Assembly: GCF_001996005.1 (NCBI RefSeq)
Contig: NZ_MUFB01000017.1
Location: 26,256-60,735, forward strand
DNA: 34,480 nucleotides
Direction: 5' to 3'
Source of the DNA: Salinivibrio siamensis
GTDB lineage: Bacteria; Pseudomonadota; Gammaproteobacteria; Enterobacterales; Vibrionaceae
In this document: one piece after another, positions 26,431 to 33,988 of the stretch
Layout: the number at the start of each line of letters is the position of its first letter
How positions within the stretch are numbered: the stretch's first letter is position 1
The notes under the pieces: generated by a model
What the model was told of the DNA's origin: nothing
What the model saw: the letters and a program-made list of their open reading frames with translations, nothing else
Database searches by the model: none
Position numbers and translations under genes: made by a program

Positions 26431-26919
26431 TTAGCGAATGGCAAAGCGACGACGTAAACGGCGCAATAATAGGAAGATCCAAGGCCAGAGTATAAAGTTG
26501 AGCACACCCGCCCAAAGCTGCTCTGGATTAAACTGTACGTTAGACACCAAGTACTCCGCCCAGAACTCGATCAATTTTCCCGCCAAGGTCAGCAATGCCA
26601 ATAAGAGTGCCTGCTGCCAATAAGACATGTTGCGTAACAATTGAAAGTTCAGCGCGACGATGTAAACCAAAATCGCCATCATCAAGCCACGCACCCCAAG
26701 GGTCGAGCCCAACATCAAATCCCATAAGAGGCCGAGTACTAACGCGGTACCGACATTAACCCGGTGGGGCAATGCCAGCACCCAATAAAACGTCACCAGC
26801 AATACCCAAGAAGGACGAAAGGGTGCAAGCTCCCCCGGCCAGGGCGCGGCTTGCAAAATCAGCGCTATGATAAAAGAGAGCCAAATTACAAACTGGCCGC
26901 GAAATGTCACATTTGCCAT
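26431..26919 (-). CDS. mreD: Rod shape-determining protein MreD
   Basis: A 162-residue inner-membrane protein with about five hydrophobic helices and a very basic C-terminus (RRLRRRFAIR). It belongs to the elongasome that steers lateral wall synthesis with MreB, MreC, RodA and PBP2. The first base of its ATG is the last base of the mreC stop (TAATG), so translation is coupled. The sequence is poorly conserved in general; identity rests on size, topology and its place in mreBCD-maf-rng. Confidence 0.93.
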   Translation of the reverse strand: MANVTFRGQFVIWLSFIIALILQAAPWPGELAPFRPSWVLLVTFYWVLALPHRVNVGTALVLGLLWDLMLGSTLGVRGLMMAILVYIVALNFQLLRNMSYWQQALLLALLTLAGKLIEFWAEYLVSNVQFNPEQLWAGVLNFILWPWIFLLLRRLRRRFAIR

Positions 26920-27848
26920 TACGGCGATTCTCCCTCACCATCTGGAGATGGCGCTGTATCAGGTGATGGTGCGGTGTCTGATGGCGGCTGCGCGACAGGT
27001 TGATCCGGGCGTGCATTCTCGCCCTTTTCAGGTGTTGGCCACACCAAAAGCAGATAACGCAGGCGATCAAACTTCACTGCTGTGGTGGCTCGCACTTGCG
27101 CAAATGGGCGCTTATTATCAAACGAAAACTCCGTCACCGTACCAACCGGGTAGCCTTCAGGAAAGACACCGCCCAGTCCCGAGGTAACTAACTTGTCACC
27201 CACCTTGATATCCGTGCTGCTAGGAATATTGTCTAAACCAATGTAGTGGGTCGACCCGCGCCCAGAGGCAATTACCCGTATATCATTACGCATGACCTGA
27301 ACCGGGATCGCATGGGTGGGATCGGTCAGCAGCAGAACGCGGCTATTGTGGGCGCCCACATACGCAATTTGGCCAACCACCCCGTGCTCGTTGATTACCG
27401 GTTGCCCTTCATAAACCCCATTGGTCCGCCCTTTATCTAGCATGACTTGATGTTTATAAGGGTCCGAGTCAACGGCCATGACTTCAGCCACCATTTTCCG
27501 TTCGTCACGAATAAACGACGAGCCCAGTAGCTCGCGTAGGCGCTGATTTTCGCGCTCTGTCTGCGCTAAAAGAAGCTGGTCACTTTCCAGTTGTAACACC
27601 TGTTTTCGCAATGCGCGGTTCTCTGCCACTAAACGTTGATGAGAGCGAAACTGCATCACCAGTTCATCTAAGGTGTCGCGCGGGACGTTGGACGCATACT
27701 GTAGCGGTGCCACCAGCGTGTTTAGGAAATAACGCACTCCTGCGAACGCATCAAGACGACTATCAGCCAGCATAAGGCTGACTGATAGTAAAAGAGCGAA
27801 AAACAGGCGCAGTTGCAGAGAGGGTCCTCTGCCAAACATAGGTTTCAT
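26919..27848 (-). CDS. mreC: Rod shape-determining protein MreC
   Basis: A 309-residue bitopic protein: short cytoplasmic N-terminus, one membrane helix (about 13-29), a coiled coil (about 62-110, Leu/Glu/Gln-rich), then the periplasmic beta domain that binds PBP2. The C-terminal 35 residues form a Pro/Asp/Ser-rich tail containing DTAPSP twice, probably disordered. It lies 33 bases after mreB and overlaps mreD by one base. Confidence 0.94.
   Translation of the reverse strand: MKPMFGRGPSLQLRLFFALLLSVSLMLADSRLDAFAGVRYFLNTLVAPLQYASNVPRDTLDELVMQFRSHQRLVAENRALRKQVLQLESDQLLLAQTERENQRLRELLGSSFIRDERKMVAEVMAVDSDPYKHQVMLDKGRTNGVYEGQPVINEHGVVGQIAYVGAHNSRVLLLTDPTHAIPVQVMRNDIRVIASGRGSTHYIGLDNIPSSTDIKVGDKLVTSGLGGVFPEGYPVGTVTEFSFDNKRPFAQVRATTAVKFDRLRYLLLVWPTPEKGENARPDQPVAQPPSDTAPSPDTAPSPDGEGESP
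26944..26979. repeat. Imperfect 18-bp tandem repeat in the mreC 3' end
   Basis: Two adjacent 18-bp units (26944-26961 and 26962-26979), differing at several positions, encode the duplicated DTAPSP segment of the MreC tail. The 18-bp length keeps the frame. Confidence 0.6.
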
Positions 27849-27881
27849 AATGAAAACGACCTGTTTGTAGGCGCAGTCACG

Positions 27882-28934
<1,053 letters not shown>

Positions 28935-28972
28935 TTAATCCTGCAAGCTATGAAATCAGACAAATTGAGCTA

Positions 28973-29001
28973 AATGTATCAACGCGCAAGGTAAGCGGCA
29001 A
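28973..29001 (-). promoter_or_regulatory. Likely mreB promoter
   Basis: On the - strand, TTGCCG (29001-28996, 4 of 6 matches) and TACATT (28978-28973, 4 of 6) are 17 bases apart, and the -10 is preceded by TGA, giving the extended -10 pattern. Transcription would start near 28966, about 40 bases before the mreB ATG. Confidence 0.5.
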
Positions 29002-29055
29002 GATACGGTGCTGTAAACCTGAATGAGATCTGTGTTTTTTTTCAATGCGCTGTCA

Positions 29056-29078
29056 TTTTGATGGTTTTTCCATCAAAA
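29056..29078. repeat. Inverted repeat upstream of mreB
   Basis: TTTTGATGG (29056-29064) and CCATCAAAA (29070-29078) are perfect 9-bp arms around TTTTT. The element lies between the prepilin-like gene and the mreB promoter. Neither strand has a T tract directly after the stem, so a normal terminator is doubtful. Confidence 0.6.
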
Positions 29079-29098
29079 ACGCATTATTCCTTTTATCT

Positions 29099-29593
29099 TT
29101 ATCGGGTCGGTGATTGGCATGACTGATGAATCACCAACTGCGTCGATGCCTTCGTTGACGCCGTTGCCTCGTAATACGTTAAGTAACAATCCGTCGCTGG
29201 CTGATCAGGGAGCCGCCAGATAAAGTCGACCCGATTTTTCTCTGGATAGCGTCGCAACTGCCAACGCGTTGCATCCTTCAGCGCCGTCACTAACTCAGGC
29301 AAAGCACTTGCCTCAGGGTAGCCATAAGACACACGAATGGACGTGCCGTTGACGGTCAGTGATTGTTCCGCCTGATCACTGACTTTTTTCTTCTCGGCCA
29401 ACGCGTGTGTTTGCGTCATGGCGCTGTCGATGCCGCTTTTTAAACCTTTTAACGCGGATACATTAGCATCCGCCTCATAATCGTAGAACTTAGGGATCGC
29501 AATCACCACCAGCACCGACAAAATACTGACCACTAGTAAGGCTTCTAACCACCCGCGTCCTTGTTGATGGGAGAGCTTGATGACTTGACTCAT
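29099..29593 (-). CDS. MshA-like type IV prepilin (orphan)
   Basis: A 164-residue pilin-like protein. The frame is open upstream inside csrD, but the ATG at 29593 forms an ATGA overlap with the csrD stop, has GGGGGAA just before it, and gives a short leader ending in QQG. The class III prepilin pattern follows: G12 as cleavage site, E17 as the Glu+5, and a hydrophobic helix ending IAIPKFYDY. The residue at +1 is Arg, not the usual Phe or Met. The mature part resembles MSHA pilins: DANVSALKGLKSGID after the helix, a VSYGYP segment, and two C-terminal cysteines (C136, C159) around CYLTYYEATAS, as in the MshA disulfide loop. No pilus assembly genes are near. It may be a minor pilin or a remnant of an MSHA locus. 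Confidence 0.75.
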   Translation of the reverse strand: MSQVIKLSHQQGRGWLEALLVVSILSVLVVIAIPKFYDYEADANVSALKGLKSGIDSAMTQTHALAEKKKVSDQAEQSLTVNGTSIRVSYGYPEASALPELVTALKDATRWQLRRYPEKNRVDFIWRLPDQPATDCYLTYYEATASTKASTQLVIHQSCQSPTR

Positions 29594-31569
29594 CGCTTCC
29601 CCCATCGGCGGCGTTTTTTCTGTGCTGGGTGCGGAGACATTTCCGCCCCAAGCAGCCGCCCTTGTCCGCCCGCGACACCCAGTTCTTTCACCACTGACCA
29701 TTCCTCATTAGTTTCCACGCCTACCGCCAGTACCTCGGTGGTGGTAGCCTCACAAGCACCTAACACGCTGCGTAAATACAGCTGGTTCTCTGGCCGTTGG
29801 TGGATATTGCGCACCAAACTACGATGAAGCTTAATATAAGCGGGTTGAATATCTTTAACATAGTGAGTGCTTACTATCGTTCTACCTGCTTGGTCAACAA
29901 CTAGACGGCACCCTAACGCGGCAATCATTCGTAAGCAAGGCCGCGCCGCATCAAAGTGTGAAACCAAAGCGCCTTCAGACACTTCCACCAGTAAGCGATT
30001 CAATGTACTTCTTGGCGTTTGTAGCAACATATCGCGCAACCACACCACAAACTCACGTTGACAAAGTGAGTACGCACTTACATTAACGGCGTAGTTATCG
30101 ATGTAGTCACGCGTTTTTAGCCACCACAGCGCGCGACCCACGGTCGCCTTGTCAAACGCCACGTCCATGCCAACCCATTCGACCCCTGGCCAAAAGCGCG
30201 AGGCCTTAAGCACCTTGCCTTTTTCGTCCTTAATTCGGCCTAAAAGTTCATAATGAAGGCGGGTTTTGCCATCTCGCGCAAACACCGGTTGGCGATAAAG
30301 CATCGGTCCCTCTCCTGCCATTACCGACTCGAGTAAGGTGCGCCAACGTACACTACCACGTTTATCCAGTTGGCTTAGTTGTTTGTCGAACTGTGACCAA
30401 CCATTCTGGCCGGTTAGCGCCGCCGCTTTAAGTGCACGTTCGGCTTCATCCATTAGTCGCCCACGTCGCTCACTGGCGCCAAATGAGGTCATCCCAAGGT
30501 GGAACCAATTATCTTGATCCAACGCCTCGGGTGGCGCGAGTTTATCTAACGCATTGGTGATTTGCGCTAAAAAGGGATGCACTTCTTCTCCCGCTTGGTT
30601 GACCAGCAAAATGGCAAAGTCCGAGGCAAAATAACGTGCCAACACGGCATCCGGAAAACGCTGAATCGCATTCGACAGAACATTGCCAATCGCTTGAATC
30701 AATTGATCGGCGGCTTCTTGCCCGTGCTGCGCCACCAGATCTTCCCATTCCGCCACCCTCACTAGGATCACACTGCCTTGGCTGGCATCATCACTGGCTA
30801 GTGTGTGCAAGCGATTATCAAACATCACGCGATTCGCGGCGCCGGTGAGTTGGTCTAAGAAGGTGTTGGTGCGAATAAAGGTGTCAAAACGACTACGCTC
30901 TTGGCGCGCTTCTTTAAGCTCTTCGATCAGTTGCGTTAACGCCGCGCTTGCCGGGATCGGCCACTCGCGGCTATCACCTTGCTGCGCATCATCGAGTCGC
31001 CCCGCTAAGATCAGTCGGCCACGCTGCTCAAGCACCTCACTGCCATACAGCTGACGCCGGAGCCAACGGATCCCCCATGTGAGCCCCAAGACAATCACCA
31101 AAATCGCCGCCGATAAGGAGGACAATGGACCAATGGAATAGGCAAACTCCGCATACGGCGGCACAAAGGTCAGTTTGACCGCAAACCCTGGGTTGCTATC
31201 GAGCGGTATATCACGAGAGATTACCTGTTGATTGGTCACCGCCTGGTATTGAATTTGCTCATATTGATACAAGATCCCAGCGTCCGAGTAGATAGTGAGG
31301 GACGTCACGTCACTGGCTTTAAGCATCTTGGGAAGCCAGCGCGAAAAGTATTGGTTATCACGCTGGTCACTGGCCATCTCTTGATCAATCACCTCAACCA
31401 TGCCGTCAACATAATGCGAGATGAAATCAATCCCCAATTGGCGGAAGCTGATCGCACCGCCGATAAACAACACAAAAATGGCACACACCACAATAAGCGT
31501 GACAAATGCAACGAGTCGGTTGGTCAGCTTCATACCGCTGACTTTGATCGCACTGGCTGTTCTATCCAT
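29590..31569 (-). CDS. csrD: RNase E specificity factor CsrD (MshH), degenerate GGDEF/EAL protein
   Basis: A 659-residue inner-membrane protein: membrane helix at about 17-40, a periplasmic segment, a second helix at about 150-170, a HAMP-like stretch, then GGDEF and EAL domains. Both domains are degenerate: the GGDEF motif is FASDF (314-318) and the EAL motif is ELL in YELLGR (440-445), so cyclic-di-GMP synthesis or breakdown is unlikely. In E. coli CsrD directs RNase E to the CsrB/CsrC sRNAs and so controls CsrA; the Vibrio homologue is called MshH. The ATG at 31569 is used; a second ATG twelve codons in is possible. It overlaps the prepilin-like gene by four bases. Confidence 0.92.
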   Translation of the reverse strand: MDRTASAIKVSGMKLTNRLVAFVTLIVVCAIFVLFIGGAISFRQLGIDFISHYVDGMVEVIDQEMASDQRDNQYFSRWLPKMLKASDVTSLTIYSDAGILYQYEQIQYQAVTNQQVISRDIPLDSNPGFAVKLTFVPPYAEFAYSIGPLSSLSAAILVIVLGLTWGIRWLRRQLYGSEVLEQRGRLILAGRLDDAQQGDSREWPIPASAALTQLIEELKEARQERSRFDTFIRTNTFLDQLTGAANRVMFDNRLHTLASDDASQGSVILVRVAEWEDLVAQHGQEAADQLIQAIGNVLSNAIQRFPDAVLARYFASDFAILLVNQAGEEVHPFLAQITNALDKLAPPEALDQDNWFHLGMTSFGASERRGRLMDEAERALKAAALTGQNGWSQFDKQLSQLDKRGSVRWRTLLESVMAGEGPMLYRQPVFARDGKTRLHYELLGRIKDEKGKVLKASRFWPGVEWVGMDVAFDKATVGRALWWLKTRDYIDNYAVNVSAYSLCQREFVVWLRDMLLQTPRSTLNRLLVEVSEGALVSHFDAARPCLRMIAALGCRLVVDQAGRTIVSTHYVKDIQPAYIKLHRSLVRNIHQRPENQLYLRSVLGACEATTTEVLAVGVETNEEWSVVKELGVAGGQGRLLGAEMSPHPAQKKRRRWGKR

Positions 31570-31689
31570 GATTCTCTGCTGACTTGGGTCGCCTTTGGGG
31601 GCTAGTAGCCGCTATTATCAGGCTTGGTTATCATAATGTGAATGCCTAGACCACGAATCGGTGGCTGTCTTTTTACGCAACGAGGACTC

Positions 31690-32577
31690 ATGGACTGGAT
31701 TACCTGTACACAAAGCTTTATCTGCGTGGTGGATCATGGCTCGTTGGCCCAAGCGGCCACCAAGCTACACACCTCAAGTTCTGCCCTGTCAAAACGCCTA
31801 AGCTGGCTAGAACGCCAACTGGGGGTTCAATTGCTCAAACGCACTACACGCAGTTTGTCGATGACAGATGCGGGTGATCTCTTCTACCACCGCGCCAAGA
31901 CGTGGGTCGATGACTGGCAACAATTAGTCAGTGAGACCACCTCCACCTTTGGTGAGGTCAGTGGTGTATTGCGTATCGGTGCGCCATTGGTGACAGGGAA
32001 CCGCTTTCTGGTCAACTTTATTGCTGAGTTTCTTGAGATTTATCCGAAAATCAAAGTCGAACTCACCACCCTCACCCCTGGCCAGCTGCCGGATCTGAAT
32101 CTGGACGTGGTGATCAGTCGTGAACTCGAGTACTTTAACTCCGCCAGCTACATCGCCGCCAAATTATTTGATTTTCAACCTGGCTTTTTTGCTGCCCCTG
32201 CCTACCTCGAGCGCCATCCGCCCATCACCACGCCAGCGCAACTTACCCAGCATAATATTTTGCTTTACGGTAATTCGCATCAGCCTCAAGAGCGGGTGTT
32301 TGAAGATGGCACCCGCTTACAATTGTCCGGTAATTTTGTCTCACCCAACCCTGAAGCCTTGGTCAGTGCCGCGGTGATTGGCATGGGGATCATTTTAGGG
32401 GGCGCCGGGACGGTGCAAAAAGAAATCGACCAAGGCTTATTGGTCCCGGTGCTACCAGCCCTTAAGCAACCACGCTTATCGGCCTACGCCTACTACCCTA
32501 AGCTGGAATACAACCACACCAAAACCAAATTATTTATCGATTTTATTAAACAGAAAGTTAAAGATTTGTACGTTTAG
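31690..32577 (+). CDS. LysR-family transcriptional regulator
   Basis: About 295 residues. The frame is open from 31642, but the ATG at 31690 has GAGGA just upstream and gives the normal LysR start (MDWITCTQSFICVVDHGSLA). The N-terminal winged HTH is clear (SLAQAATKLHTSSSALSKRL...LGVQLLKRTTRSLSMTDAG), followed by an effector-binding domain from about residue 75. The effector cannot be told from sequence. It is divergent from csrD and followed 145 bases later, on the same strand, by a hydroxyacid dehydrogenase gene that it may control. LysR genes are more often divergent from their target, so this is a codirectional pair and the link is inferred. Confidence 0.9.
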   Translation: MDWITCTQSFICVVDHGSLAQAATKLHTSSSALSKRLSWLERQLGVQLLKRTTRSLSMTDAGDLFYHRAKTWVDDWQQLVSETTSTFGEVSGVLRIGAPLVTGNRFLVNFIAEFLEIYPKIKVELTTLTPGQLPDLNLDVVISRELEYFNSASYIAAKLFDFQPGFFAAPAYLERHPPITTPAQLTQHNILLYGNSHQPQERVFEDGTRLQLSGNFVSPNPEALVSAAVIGMGIILGGAGTVQKEIDQGLLVPVLPALKQPRLSAYAYYPKLEYNHTKTKLFIDFIKQKVKDLYV

Positions 32578-32611
32578 TGTGCAGGTAAAGCAAGAGGTAA
32601 CGCCAACTATC

Positions 32612-32631
32612 ATCGGGGCTTAGCCGATTTT
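32612..32631 (+). terminator. Weak terminator after the LysR gene
   Basis: ATCGG (32612-32616) and CCGAT (32624-32628) form a 5-bp stem with a 7-base loop followed by a four-base T run (32628-32631, the first T being part of the stem). It could partly separate the LysR gene from the dehydrogenase gene. Confidence 0.3.
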
Positions 32632-32650
32632 GGAAAAAGTATTTTATCTT

Positions 32651-32668
32651 TTATCTATATATCGATAA
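32651..32668. promoter_or_regulatory. AT-rich dyad upstream of the hydroxyacid dehydrogenase gene
   Basis: TTATC (32651-32655) and GATAA (32664-32668) are inverted arms separated by 8 bases in a very AT-rich stretch, about 55-70 bases before the start codon, where a promoter or regulator site would be expected. An exact -10/-35 pair could not be chosen. Confidence 0.35.
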
Positions 32669-32683
32669 CAATCACTGCGCTAG

Positions 32684-32703
32684 GGTGAGACAAGACACTC
32701 ACC
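32684..32703. promoter_or_regulatory. GC-rich dyad just before the hydroxyacid dehydrogenase start
   Basis: GGTGAG (32684-32689) and CTCACC (32698-32703) are perfect 6-bp arms around an 8-base centre, ending 19 bases before the start codon. It may be an operator or, in mRNA, a hairpin near the ribosome binding region. Confidence 0.45.
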
Positions 32704-32722
32704 TCAACAACGTGCAATATTC

Positions 32723-33883
32723 ATGGCCTATTATAATCCTAAGTACCCTGATACCCCCTCGCTTAAACGTGCAGCAAAACGGCGTATCCCAGCCTTCGCC
32801 TTTGATTATCTTTGCGGCGGTTGTCACGATGAAATTGGCGTGGCGCACAATGCCGGGGCGTTTGAACACGTAAAACTGCAGTCTGACTTGCTTGCGCCTA
32901 CCCCAGAGATCGACTTATCCGTCGAGCTATTTGGCCAACGCTATGCCGCGCCTTTTGGCGTCGCCCCCGTCGGACTTCAAGGGTTAATGTGGCCCAAGGC
33001 GCCGGAAATTTTGGCAAAAGCGGCCTATCAAGCAAAGCTTCCTTATGTGCTCAGCACCGTATCCTCAGCGAGTCTTGAGACCATCGCCGAGATCTCTGAG
33101 GGAACGGCGTGGTATCAACTCTATAACCCAACGGATGCCAAGATCCGTAAAGATCTCATGGGTCGCATTAAAAGTGCAGGATATAAAGTGCTGGTCGTCA
33201 CTGTGGATGTGCCGACCTTCGGTTATCGCCCGCGCGATATAAAAAATGGCTTGGCGATGCCGCCGAAAATGAACCTGCGCAATATCGTGCAAATGATGCA
33301 GTGTCCGGCATGGAGCTGGCAGACGTTACTGGCTGGCGTGCCTGAGATGCAAACCCTCAAGCCTTACATGCCAAAAAACATGCCCACCAGCGAACTGGCG
33401 AACTTTATGAACAATACGGTGATGGGCGCCGTCGACTTCGACAGCCTCAAGGTGATCCGCGATAACTGGGACGGCCCCTTGGTATTAAAAGGCTTGGTCA
33501 ACCCAGACGATGTCAAACAAGCGGTTGCGCTCGGTGCCGACGCAGTGGTCTTATCCAACCATGGGGGACGTCAGTTAGATGTTGGCGAGTCGCCACTGGA
33601 TACCATTCAAACCATCAAGCGCTTATATGGTGACAAGATTAAACTGCTGATGGACAGTGGCGTACAAAGCGGCGGGAATGTAGCCCAAGCGATGGCCATG
33701 GGCGCCGACTTCACCCTGCTGGGCCGCACTTTTGTCTATGCCTGTGGCGCGTTGGGCCATCATGGGGGGGAACACGCGATAGATATGCTCACCCAACAAA
33801 TGACCCAAGTAATGGGCCAGTTAAAATGCCCAACGCCGGTGCAATTGCCGCACTTTTTAAAAGCGGGCCCCGGTGTCGCCTAA
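32723..33883 (+). CDS. FMN-dependent 2-hydroxyacid dehydrogenase/oxidase (LldD/glycolate oxidase family)
   Basis: A 386-residue TIM-barrel flavoenzyme that oxidises an L-2-hydroxyacid, perhaps L-lactate, to the 2-oxoacid. Family residues seen are K256 in LVLKGLV, and catalytic H280 and R283 in LSNHGGRQLDVGESPLD. The phosphate-binding block reads DSGVQSGG (311-318), with Gln315 where Arg is usual. The N-terminal FDYL-GG motif is FDYLCGGCHDE, giving a C31-x-x-C34 pair. Lactate, glycolate and mandelate enzymes share this fold, so the substrate is open. The ATG lacks a clear ribosome site; two dyads lie upstream. The LysR gene precedes it, and a bidirectional terminator follows. Confidence 0.88.
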   Translation: MAYYNPKYPDTPSLKRAAKRRIPAFAFDYLCGGCHDEIGVAHNAGAFEHVKLQSDLLAPTPEIDLSVELFGQRYAAPFGVAPVGLQGLMWPKAPEILAKAAYQAKLPYVLSTVSSASLETIAEISEGTAWYQLYNPTDAKIRKDLMGRIKSAGYKVLVVTVDVPTFGYRPRDIKNGLAMPPKMNLRNIVQMMQCPAWSWQTLLAGVPEMQTLKPYMPKNMPTSELANFMNNTVMGAVDFDSLKVIRDNWDGPLVLKGLVNPDDVKQAVALGADAVVLSNHGGRQLDVGESPLDTIQTIKRLYGDKIKLLMDSGVQSGGNVAQAMAMGADFTLLGRTFVYACGALGHHGGEHAIDMLTQQMTQVMGQLKCPTPVQLPHFLKAGPGVA

Positions 33884-33918
33884 CCCAGCCCGTTCAGTAA
33901 CCGACCACGCCAAAAAGC

Positions 33919-33942
33919 AAAAAGCCCCAACAGGGGCTTTTT
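33919..33942. terminator. Bidirectional terminator between the dehydrogenase gene and ssb
   Basis: AAAAAGCCCC (33919-33928) and GGGGCTTTTT (33933-33942) form a perfect 10-bp stem with an AACA loop; the A and T runs act as U tracts in both directions. It separates the convergent dehydrogenase and ssb genes. Confidence 0.93.
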
Positions 33943-33988
33943 CGTTTCAACCACATTGGCGTTGACTCGCCACTTAACGCAGTCCGTT

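Noticed and set aside
29594-29701. Upstream extension of the prepilin frame
   Set aside because: The extra 36 residues are the second frame of csrD and would put the pilin leader far inside the protein; the ATG at 29593 gives a proper short leader.
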